A model generated the notes under the pieces. The model saw only the letters and a list, made by a program, of their open reading frames with translations. It was not told the origin of the DNA and did not search any database. Of a stretch of 64,000 nucleotides of DNA, positions 54,186 to 64,000 are shown piece after piece; positions within the stretch are counted from its first letter, which is position 1, and every line of letters begins with the position of its first letter. The DNA is from Salvia splendens. Taxonomy: Eukaryota; Streptophyta; Magnoliopsida; Lamiales; Lamiaceae. The stretch covers positions 434,001-498,000 of the forward strand of contig NC_056041.1 of NCBI RefSeq assembly GCF_004379255.2. The letters are read 5' to 3'. Made by a program: the position numbers and the translations under genes.

Positions 54186-56302
54186 TATTATTTTACCCAA
54201 CAACTTAATATATAAAGCTAAAATTTAGCTGAAATTTGGTAATTTACAAGTCCTTTATCATCACTGCAAATATTGGAGATTAAAACCCAATAAGGAATAA
54301 AGATCCTACATGAAATTCTTTGGATAATCGTTGTACAATCATCAAAAATTGCCACAGGAAGGTACTTTTGCAGCAAGTGCCACTTGGTTTGCAACTATAC
54401 ATCCAAAAAGAGGGATTTATTTGGTGTATTATGTGTGTGACTGTGAAGGCCGAAATAACAAGAAGTGTGATGACAGAGGTTCAATGAAAAATCATCAGAG
54501 TGGTCCTAGGATGAGCTGGTGAGTCACAGTGGAGACATATATTTGGACAAACAACTATGCTTATACTCATTCAAGAAACCTTAGCTTTTACCATATTAAT
54601 GTTCCTTGTATCTCTCACTAATATCAAAAATTATATGTGCCTTTAACACCTCATACTTGACATGAGATAGCAACTAATTACTTTACTTCCCTCACAAATG
54701 TAGTTATTACTATGTCACAAGCCCAAAAAACCCATAACCTCGTCAATGTCTTTCTCTCGCTCGAATTCACACATGTTTGTTTGTGCACGTGAGATATATG
54801 GATATGGATGCATAGTTAATTGAAACTTTTAGTTTGACTAGGAACTAAACCGACTGTTTTGTTTTTGAGCTGTATTTGGAGATGAGCCTAACCATAACCA
54901 TCTTTTAGGTTCTACCGGTTCAATTCCCCCCTTTAAAGCAATAACATGCTATTACTGACGATTTTGAACCAAAATTTAGAAAATAGAGAAAAACATAAAT
55001 AATCATGACAAAATTGTTGAAATCGGTAAACTAATCAGTTAAAATCGAACCAGAGCCTCCGATTATCGCTACAAAATCGGATATGTTAAACATGTTGACG
55101 GGGATGTTAACATTCCACTTCCCTTGGAACCTTAACCGCTTCGACAACAACGTTTATTGAACCGATAATACCCCTAAATACATCAAAGTATTTTCACAAC
55201 AACAAATTTATTAGCAGTGTATAATTTTGGGAGGATTTGTGAAGGACAAATTGATTAATCATTTTCCTCAAAAACTTGAGATAACACAAGTCCACCTTAC
55301 ATAATTTTTATAAGTCGAATCTTGATGAATCCAAAAAAAACAAGTTTAGAATCTTGATGAACTTATCCTCCCACACTGCCACGCATTACATCTCTCTCCA
55401 TAACTATGCCATAATAATTTGAAATGCACCACTAGATTTTGATTATATATTAGATTAAGTATCAATAAATCATTCCAAGTTGCTCCAATCTTGTAAAAAC
55501 TTTCAACTTGCTTGTCAAATTACCCCCACTTGAAGTGAGTTTAAAAAACAAAACTAAAAAGACAAATTAAGTATTAAGTTGTTATACTATGCTCAAATAG
55601 ATAGGCATATAGGATATTTGAATTGCTCAAAAAGTATTTGTAGGCATTGGGCCAAAGTCCAAGAAATCCAAAACTTAGCTTTCATGAGGCTGTGTAGAAA
55701 TTTGGCTCTTCTATTTTAAAGCTGTATTTCAGTTGATATAGGTGCAGGATCTCGAACAACAAGATTTTTGTACAGTCTTTTGTGGTAAAATTGATTTCTT
55801 TTTGATTTTTTTTTTATTTTTCTAGAAATTAATTTGGGTATTTAATGCATTGGTCAAAATTAATAAGTATAATCAATATTCTGAATTTCTGATGATTCAG
55901 CTATTAGCCCATTTGCCGCATAATCACGTTGCCCTGTCTTTTTCTTGCATATTTGGTGCAATCTTCAGGTGGCTTCATTCATATTTTATTCTTTATCAAG
56001 GGTTTGTATATTTTAAATTTTATACTAGTAAGTAATCAATTTTAGTTTGAATGTTTGGATAGTATTTAGATTAAATGATATGGCTTTTAGGTGTAAAATG
56101 AGATGACTTTTTAAAAACATTCTATATGAAAATATTAACTTTAATATCTTTTAAAATACTACTTTTAGTATCATGAGCAAAGATCCTACGCAGAGATAAG
56201 GCGCCGACAGCGAAGGCAGCTAATGGAGATCATGAGGAGGGGAATGCGGGATCCGATCATATGGTTAGCGCGGTTGCACATGATTTATTGCAATGTAATA
56301 CT
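54186..56302. other. intergenic with unassigned ORF scraps
   Basis: A 63-residue ORF at 54331-54522 (plus; MYNHQKLPQEGTFAAS start) has a mixed composition but no domain I know. At 56169-56290 (plus) an open stretch reads YHEQRSYAEIRRRQRRQLME, Arg-rich and preceded by TTTTAG, and could be a stray exon. Neither is good enough to call a gene. Confidence 0.35.
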
Positions 56303-56445
56303 ACTCCGTCCCAACTAAGTTGAATCAAAACTTTTGGGCACTGAGATTAAGAAATTGTGTTGAAAAATACGATAAATGAATGAAGTAGAAAAGATAAAGA
56401 GAGACTAAAGTAAGTGATGAAATACTAAATAAGGTATTTTAATTC
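56303..56445. mobile_element. truncated Stowaway-like MITE
   Basis: ACTCCGTCCCAACTAAGTTG then AAAACTTTTGGGCACTGAGA follow the same order as the element at 35562, but no right inverted end was found. Confidence 0.55.
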
Positions 56446-56894
56446 CAAATAAAATTAAAATTATGAATACAATTCTAAAGAAGTAAACTTCCACAAGTCC
56501 ACGAATCTTGATATGTTATTATCCAACAAAATCGACATATTAATGCCTCTTTGATGTGAAATTGTGCGTCCACAAAACAGGAACATGCATTGTCCCAATA
56601 GATATAAATGACAAAGAAAAAAATAAATAAAAGAAAAGGACCAAATAATCTTCATACTGTAATTGTTAGATTAAAGAAAATAAATACGTACTTGGCAAAT
56701 ATTGCAATTAAAGCAGAGGTCGCAATACAAGAGATCTTGTGTGGTTGTATACTCAGCATCTGGCAGCCAATGACAGCCATCCACGTCATCGGGCCTAAAC
56801 CTGCCTTAAAATTATGGGACCCACAGAAGCATTTACTTACTAGTGTAGAGTGAGGGGCAAAATGGGGCATCGAGAAAAGAGGGGATGAAAAGTA
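56446..56894. other. intergenic
   Basis: No gene assigned; it becomes more GC-rich toward the right, next to the palindrome. Confidence 0.45.
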
Positions 56895-56965
56895 GGGCCC
56901 AAAGAGTCACTCTCACCTACCGACAGGAGAGTGATGGGGCGGAATATACGAGATCCTTTGGGCCC
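56895..56965. other. nested palindrome with GGGCCC arms
   Basis: Outer arms GGGCCCAAAG (56895-56904) and CTTTGGGCCC (56956-56965) are perfect 10-bp inverted repeats. Inside, TCACTCTC (56907-56914) pairs with GAGAGTGA (56927-56934). The outer arms also contain GGGCCCA, a site II/TCP-like promoter motif in opposite orientations. Whether this is a regulatory site or a small foldback cannot be told. Confidence 0.6.
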
Positions 56966-56985
56966 AATCCTATTTTGCTGCGTTG

Positions 56986-57004
56986 TCTCTCTCTCTCTCT
57001 CTAA

Positions 57005-57035
<31 letters not shown>

Positions 57036-57055
57036 TCTGTATGTATGTATGTATA
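56986..57055 (+). repeat. compound microsatellite (CT)n(AC)n(GTAT)n
   Basis: CT repeat at 56986-57002, AC repeat at about 57004-57031, then GTAT repeats at about 57038-57054. Confidence 0.9.
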
Positions 57056-58425
57056 GTAGAGAAGGAGTGATGGTGGTCATGAGGAAAAAGTGTTGGGTGT
57101 TGTAGTGTGGGGTTTTTAATTAATGTGTTCACGCCTCAGGTGCACCCTTTTCACTAACTTATTGCTCCTTTTTTTTAATTCACTCAAAATATCATCTTTC
57201 AATTATCAACTTGTTTCTTCCCAATCCCTTAATATATTTGGGTCCATCGTTTGTCCAAAATAGAGCATCTTATTTTTAAATTATTATAGGAGTAGATCGA
57301 ATTTTCACTTTATTATCTTTTAGAAATGTTACAAATATAGTGATATTTTTGCTGTGTAGATAGATATTTGAAGGTCATTTTTTCCAAATTCAGTTACCAA
57401 AAAGATGTAAACCACTTAAATTGTTTGAAAATTGTGACGCACGCTAATATGTGAATGATTAGAATTAGTACACACACATCCTACTTGTAAATTGTATTTT
57501 TTTAGTTTGGACTAAAAATCACAATAAATTCCAAATTAAGATTAATTTTCTAGTTTTCTCATAACAAGGATATGAGTTTTTAGAACATGGCAGGTTTCCT
57601 AAAAAGTTTGGTTAAATAAGTAAGGCCTAAGCCTAAATATTAGTCGTGGGCTTACTTTTGAAAAAATTAGCAGGCCTAGGTCTTTAAAGAAACTTCCTCT
57701 AGCCTGGGCTTTTATTTTCTAAAATATTTCAATTATGAATTGTTTCGTAATAATTTCTCATTTCTTTTGCTATGATATAAGGAGCTGTTAAAAGCCACCC
57801 GTTTCACCTTGCCATTCTTCCGAATTGCTCTCTGTTTTTTTTTCTATATCGTCGTATCGAGCTCCACTTCTATATTATTAGTATGTAATTGTTTCATTTG
57901 GTATTTATCCCCATTGTCCTTTCACATCCAACATAATTTTGCAATAAACTTTATTAAAACAATAAACATAATTGTAAAACGTTACGCAAGGAATAACAAA
58001 GAATCCACCTCCCTCAAAGATAGGATCGCAATTAAATTTTCTGTAAAAATAAATGTTGAACATTTATCTGTATAATAATGTTACATGGAAACGTATTTGC
58101 AAAAGAAAAATGGGATGATAATATTGGATGAATCATGTGTTTTGCAGGTCCATCAAATAACAGCCAAATGAGGCCATAAGAGAGAAGGCAATATGAAGTT
58201 GAGGCATGCTTTCTCCTGATATTAACATATCATATTTTACAAAATTGATGGGAATTAGGATTTCTGCTAAACTGAAAAACTGATCCACATACACTAAACT
58301 ATTTGCCATCTTCTCTCTAATTTATTACTACAAATTTCATTTTTTCACTAACATCTGTTTAGTTATATAGATTAAAAGAAAAGAAACTTACATTCAGCAT
58401 CTAATGAGACTTAAAGTCTCACTAA
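57056..58425. other. intergenic
   Basis: AT-rich; no gene recognised on either strand. Confidence 0.5.
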
Positions 58426-58433
58426 CAGTTATG

Positions 58434-59334
58434 CAGTGTTTTAAAAACCGGACCGGCCGATTCAACCGGTCCAACCGCGAACCGGCAAGCAATCCGGTCC
58501 GGTTCACCCCTAGAAACCGCCAACATGTCAAACCACTACATTCCACTAACTCATTCCTACTAACATTTTATTATAAAACTAATATATAAAAGTCAAGCCT
58601 ACATTCCACTAACTTTTTCAACCCACTTTCCATTACATTTCTTAAAACCCGTGCCCGGTCAAACTGGGACGAATTTTGGTGGACGGAGGTAGTAATTCAT
58701 TTTGATTTTATATTATTTTAATAAATTGTTAATTATAATATATTTTTTAATTATGTTTTAATAATCACTAGATTTTTACAATATATGAGTTTGTAATTAC
58801 ACATAAATTTAATATGTTTTATATGTAAATATAATTTATTATTACTTAATATTAATATTTTTCTTGTACTATATATTTTATTTATATACACTAACCATTG
58901 ATATTAATATTTTTACATAAAATAACTAATTATTCATGTTTAATTATTACTTAATAGTATAATATTATTTTGTTCAATACACTTTTTTTAGTTACAATTA
59001 AATTTATCTATTTATATATAAAATATTACATTTTTTTTTATCTACAATAACTAATGAATCATATATTTATTTTTATTTACCAACAAAAATATTTATGAAA
59101 TTTATTCATTTACTACTAAATTTTAATATTTATATTACAACTAAAATATAAAGTTAATATTTTTTATATATTATTAATTATATGTAAATTTAATATATTT
59201 TGTATATTGTATACTTAATTATATGTATTTGCAACAGTAAAACGGTTCGACCAGTGATTGAACCGGTTGGACCGGTTCAATCATAAACCAGTAGCTTTGC
59301 CGGTTCGCCGACCGGTCCGGTTTTAAAAACATTG
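58434..59334. mobile_element. non-autonomous hAT element
   Basis: 901 bp. The left end CAGTGTTTTAAAAACCGGAC and the right end, read inward, CAATGTTTTTAAAACCGGAC, are inverted repeats rich in CCGG and GGTTCGAC-like motifs. The flanking 8-bp repeats CAGTTATG (58426-58433) and CAATTATG (59335-59342) differ at one base and fit the hAT target-site length. The centre is very AT-rich, and a fragment of a Stowaway-like end (GTGGACGGAGGTAG near 58679) is nested near the left. Confidence 0.8.
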
Positions 59335-59342
59335 CAATTATG

Positions 59343-60481
59343 CTAGGTTTCATTTACTAACACCAACAGACAGTCCCCCCCCCCACACACTCTCTCTTTT
59401 GATTAGTCGAATTCAGAAATATACAAGTATAGGATAAGCTTATTTCGTTGTTCACTAAAGAGCTTGAGCAAAAAGTAAGATCTTTACCTGTCGGTATGAG
59501 ACAAATCAATGGAACTTAATATCTTCTTCATTGGTGGTGGTCATGGTAGATGGCTTTCTTGATTTGAGTCCCTTTAATCATTTAGGTTTTTGTGTTGTCT
59601 TGCAATTACGAGGTTTATTGGTTTAACAAGGTTCTAGCACCATACCAAATGTGTGCGAAGAAGAAGAGTAAAGCAAACTAAGTACTGCTCTAATTCAAAT
59701 TTCACCATCGTATTTCAGAGTTGCACAATTAATTCAAAATAGAGCATGACCTGTGATTACGAGGCTTATTCGAATATGAAATCCATTTTGGAAATATAGC
59801 ATTCCGTTTTTTTCACTACCTCGAGCTTCGAGGCATTTTGCAAACACTATTCTAAAACAATTAGCCGATCTAGAGTCCTAAGACTTACTTTTCGTGGAGG
59901 ATTAGAGCTAGTAAATGGAGGTGTATGATTGACTGATATTGCATTGATTTTTCAATTATCTACTCATTAGATAAAAAAAAAAGAACATGGCTCTAGCGCA
60001 CGAGCATGGAGCGTGAGCCGACCAGAGAAAAGAAGGTGAAGAGGGAGGCAGCAGGGTCAAGGAGGGCGCGGTGGTGGAGGAGATCGGTGGAAGCAGAAGG
60101 GAAGAGGATGAGGAGGGGTGGACGAGAGTGTGTGCATCCAAGTTTTTGTCAAAAATAATAAAACTTCCAACCTAAATTTAAGTTGAAGAAATTGTTCAAA
60201 ATTCATGAATTAGACCAGACCTTAAGATATTACTTATTTCAAGCCCAAGTGGAAGCAAACGACAAACATGAATTATTATACATAAAAAAGCAATGAAATT
60301 GTTGGGGAAATGGGCACCATAGAGATAGATAAGATCGACAAATTAATTAAAATCTTGTACTGGGAAGAATACAACAAGTCAGAAATTCTTGTCTCCACAA
60401 TGAACATGATTCATAACTCATAATGCAGTCAATCAATGAAACCTAAACACAAAAAATTAACTAACCCACTGCCGCTGGGAT
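59343..60481. other. intergenic
   Basis: No gene; the last 100-200 bp are probably the 3' untranslated region of the minus-strand arabinogalactan peptide gene. A C-run lies near 59375-59384. Confidence 0.5.
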
Positions 60482-61339
60482 TCAGATACTGAACGGGGCG
60501 TCGAAGGTGTGGATGATATATGTGAGAACCAAAGCTAACAGCATCAGCCCATATGCAATGCCTTGATCAATTGCAGTCCCTACACCATTCATATTCAATT
60601 ACTCCACAACTTTCATATTTTACTCAATGAGTAAATGCATAAAACAGCAACTAATCAGAAAGTCTAACCTATGGATCAATGATTATGCAGAAGTTGTAAA
60701 AGTACAAAGTAATCACATCATTCTAATAAGAGAAAAGCAAAGTGATGCATTTATCTTAGCTCAATATAAATAAGATCCAGACATTTGGAAGCAAAATCTG
60801 CAGGTGATTTTAAACAGAGACGGCATTTGAGATCTACAACATTCATAAATTGATTATGAGTTTGATTATACTCACAGTTATGCCCCAACCTATACATTGC
60901 TCACATTTATAAATTTTTATTTCAATTTCTATTAGTATAAGTTTTTGTTTTCAAATCGATCGGTTTCATGTTCTTCTATATTCCGGTGGAACAGAAAGCA
61001 GATCGCGTTCTATTATCATAAATTGCTCTTCATTAATTAGGTTTTCAAGTTTTTTAAAAACAGCATAGTATGAATCAATAGATTTCTAGCATTGAATCAA
61101 ACACGAAAAGCAGTATCAAACAGATCTAGAAAAAGCGGATGCAGTTGCGGAAAGAATTTTCAAAAATCGAAACACGAATGATTCAATTCAATAAATCGAA
61201 GGAACTGACCATCGCTGGTTGGGGCAGGAGCAGGGGGGAAAGCGCCGGGGCCCTGGCCTTGAACAGCAGGCATGAAGATTGCGAAAACTAGAGCAAATGC
61301 GGCAAAAATGCCTACCGAAAACTTGCAATTCGCTGCCAT
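60482..61339 (-). CDS. arabinogalactan peptide (AGP16/20-like), two exons
   Basis: Exon 1 runs from the ATG at 61339 to 61210 (130 nt) and exon 2 from 60579 to the TGA at 60482 (98 nt). The 630-bp intron has GATG|GTCAGT and TGTAG|GGACT borders and the joined frame closes at 75 residues. Residues 1-28 are a signal peptide (MAANCKFSVGIFAAFALVFA start). The mature peptide is very short (QGPGAFPPAPAPTSDG), with the Ala-Pro repeats that are hydroxylated and carry arabinogalactan. TAIDQGIAYGLMLLALVLTY is the GPI-anchor signal nearly invariant among AGP peptides such as Arabidopsis AGP16 and AGP20. The product is a cell-surface proteoglycan. It is too short for a simple ORF search because the intron splits it. 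Confidence 0.93.
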
Positions 61340-62984
61340 TTTCTGCTTCCTTTTTTTTTCCTTTTTTTTTGTTGATTACTTCCTCTCCCTCTAAGAATTT
61401 ATTCTAGCGGAGAGAGAGAAAGTAATGCAGCAACGAATTACTCTGTGAAGGAGTTAGGGAAAAGCGAAAATAGGCAAGTGTATTAGTGGTGGAAGGTGGG
61501 CCATGGAAATGGAAAGCATGTTTTTCAAAATCATATGCCTTTCTCTCTCCTTGGATTCCTCTCTACCGGCGCACACGGTTTTCTTTCACATGCTGCTCCA
61601 TATTTAACTAACCCTATTACAGCGTCTCCAATAAGAAAAATAAAAGTAGAGGTAAAATCATATAATTATTATTTAACGAGAGAAGTATTTAAGAATGTAT
61701 TATATCTTTTCTTATTTTTCTATTTTGAGGAGGTATTTTTACCTCTTTATTAATAGAGAGATAAAATTTTATAATTATCATATTTATCTTCTTCACACTT
61801 TATGCTTTTTAATGCATTTTGTACTATTATTTTATTTTTGTAAAAATGATTTACCTCTTCTATATACCCTTTTCCTTTAGAATGCGTTATTTTTGGAAGA
61901 GTATATTTCACTTTATAAAAATATAAATAGATAATATACCTTTTTCATTTACCTCTCTTTGTTGGAGATGATGTTAGCTATAAAACAGGGAGGATTGATA
62001 TTCAGGCTATTTTTTCTAAATTTATACTACTACTATGAAAATAGGAAAAAAAGTTATGTAGGTGGGAGTGGGAGAATTTTTTCTTTTTACTTCCGAGTAT
62101 AGGTAAGATGCGTTTCAATTTTGGTTCACTAAGTTGAGTGACGTGTTTCAATTTCTTATACTTCAGATCACTACAATAAAAAAAACCATTAAGATATTTT
62201 TTTAATGCAATTAAGAATATTAATTTGTATTTCTTATTGTTGTGTCCAAATTAAAATTAGAGGAATCAAATGGAAGCGTTCTAAAAAATAAAAGATTAAA
62301 TTAATTTATTCTTATTTTAAAAAACTTTTTTTAGTTTTCTAAATTATTGTTGTTACTAAAAAAATTAATTTCGTATCAATTTTTGTGTTTGTAAAAAACA
62401 AGTTTTTTAAATAAACACATCATAAAGGCGTGTATGTGTTCCTACTTGATGATAAACAACCAAATTTTGTACAACCAAAATAAGATTATATTAATAATAT
62501 GATTATATTAAAATAATAAATATAATAAGTGAACAAGTTAAAATGACTTATTAGCCTTTAACCTCATTTTTCATTTTTATATTTGAATTTCCATTCTATC
62601 GTCTTTAAAATTTGAATTAAAGTATGCACTAATTATATTTATGGTTCCAAAAAAGTAAAAAAATTATACACAAATTATAAATATATAATTTATATCACCA
62701 CAATATTATGCAATTTTATGTACTGTATATGTATTCATATATTATAATTAAATGTATAAATAAACTTACTTTTTTCAATAAACTAGTTTTTGATTTTACA
62801 AAATTTGGTCACATAGATTTATTATTTTTTTTTTCTATTGTTGGTGATTTCATTTGCAACTATCCTTCCAAATTGTTGTTTAATTATATGTAGTCAAGCA
62901 TGTGTTGATACTTCGACCGACGAAGACTAAGACAAGGCAGTTAAATATTGAAGAAAAGGAAAGGTTAGTATTGTTTATTGATTT
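61340..62984. other. upstream flank of the arabinogalactan peptide gene and AT-rich intergenic
   Basis: The first few hundred bases should hold the promoter and leader of the minus-strand gene (GA-rich tract near 61410-61421). The rest, from about 61620, is very AT-rich with no gene. Confidence 0.5.
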
Positions 62985-63180
62985 GTGGGAGATGGGCAGA
63001 TATTGAAGGCACCAGTAGTAACGGTTACCGGTAATGAAGAACATGGGTCCAGTCCAATCACTGATAACGACATAGCACGTGCCTCACCGGCGAGAATCGG
63101 TTTCTCAGCTGCCCCGCCACCTGTTCACGGCTCTGATTCCTCCACGTGGCAGACGCCTTTCTCCTTGGATTTGGTCTTCA
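62985..63180. other. GC-rich island, unassigned
   Basis: About 200 bp of higher GC within AT-rich DNA, with GCACGTGCC near 63077 and CCACGTGGC near 63142 (two G-box cores). A 78-residue plus-strand ORF runs through it (MGDGQILKAPVVTVTG start) without a known domain. It may be a promoter of a gene outside the window or a worn coding scrap. Confidence 0.3.
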
Positions 63181-64000
63181 CTTATATCCCATTTTCTTAT
63201 TACCTGCAATTTGTAATTTAGGAGTTAATTGTTAAATAGTGATATACTGTCTAAATCGTTAATTTATGACTCATTCTTATCTTTATTTGTAAATAACCGG
63301 AAATTAAATGTATGTGTAATATTAGTCTCTCCATTGAAATTCATTTATCTTTCTTGGCTTTGACAAAAACCTCCTCCGCCCAGGGGGTTCCGATGCCGTC
63401 GTCGAGTGTTTTGAAGGTGACGGAATGAGGGTAATTAGGTAAAAGAGAGGTATTTTTAAGAGATTATAGAAAAGAGGCGTTTATTATACGTAATACAATA
63501 TCTTATGTTAGTTAACAATGAAACATTGTATAGACTTTACTGGACCTTCATTTTGTGTTTCAGGACAACTAATCACATGTTAGTGGGATGGAACAATTGC
63601 TTTTCATGGACTTTATAGATTACCATTCAAGCCAAGCCCCAAACGAATTAATAAAGCAACACAAACGCAAACGACTAAGGACCATAATCAATTCCTTAGT
63701 TGCTCTTCTCCTTATTTTACCTTTTTCACGATCCAATCACAAATCCTTCCCGCTAACGGTATCTTGATGGCATGCCATGTTCATAGTTGGTATATACGTG
63801 ATCTTGTTGAATTCATGTATGAAGTTGAACATACGAAAGCTCATAAATTAGTTTCGTGAGTAACATTTTATTTGGAAAAAATGTGCAAAAATACAGCTAT
63901 ATGTTGTACTAGCTAGATTTGCATGATGAAAACCCCAAATTTCGATTCAACTACCAAATTAGGCTGTACATTGAGCGAGCCACTATGGTTGATTATCCGA
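63181..64000. other. intergenic to the window end
   Basis: Nothing assigned. Confidence 0.5.

Noticed and set aside
55369..55390. miR172-like AGAATCTTGATGA
   Set aside because: Only the first 13 bases match and no pairing arm is nearby.
59956..60141. 61-residue minus-strand ORF rich in Ser/Pro/Leu
   Set aside because: Low complexity, no homology recognised, no splice or promoter context.

Overview
This is plant nuclear DNA, almost certainly from a eudicot. Supporting signs are AT-rich intergenic sequence, GT-AG introns, a MIR319 foldback, a cytokinin-response-factor gene, an LRR receptor kinase, an arabinogalactan-peptide gene and typical angiosperm transposons (Stowaway MITEs, PIF/Harbinger, MULE, hAT and CACTA elements, a tRNA-derived SINE, and a Tat-clade Ty3/gypsy retrotransposon). 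The style of the elements is compatible with an asterid such as a Lamiales species, but the genus is not established from sequence alone.

Host genes are few and far apart: a MIR319 precursor on the minus strand (about 205-410); a broken glucose-6-phosphate 1-epimerase copy (13608-14483); a two-exon LRR receptor-like pseudokinase (30832-33355); an AP2/ERF group VI (CRF-type) transcription factor (49716-50696) with a CT-rich leader and a three-codon uORF; and a two-exon, 75-residue arabinogalactan peptide gene on the minus strand (60482-61339). They share no operon-like organisation and are separate transcription units.

Most of the identifiable remainder is mobile DNA. A complete 10,910-bp Tat-type LTR retrotransposon (17231-28140, minus strand) has two 616-bp LTRs that look identical and a 5-bp target duplication. 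It is nested in a decayed CACTA element that has transposase exons on its left and a terminal motif on its right. Its gag and pol share one reading frame, separated by a single UAG in the UAG-CAR-YYA context known from tobamovirus-type readthrough. Between pol and the 3' LTR lies a spliced gene on the opposite strand, a second antisense coiled-coil ORF and tandem-repeat arrays.

Four PIF/Harbinger elements (A 3002-4732, B from 10899, C 44310-45380, D 46315-47927) are each incomplete in a different way: two carry only ORF1, one carries a transposase with six nonsense codons and no apparent frameshift, and one carries an internally deleted transposase ORF. Two nearly equal MULE-type MITEs (7461-7845 and 38937-39320) sit in inverted orientation about 31 kb apart, each with a perfect 9-bp target duplication. 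Two larger foldback MULE-type elements (51589-52742 and 52838-53851) lie almost side by side. hAT-like, Stowaway and SINE insertions fill other gaps.

Much of the AT-rich intergenic sequence holds nothing I can assign.
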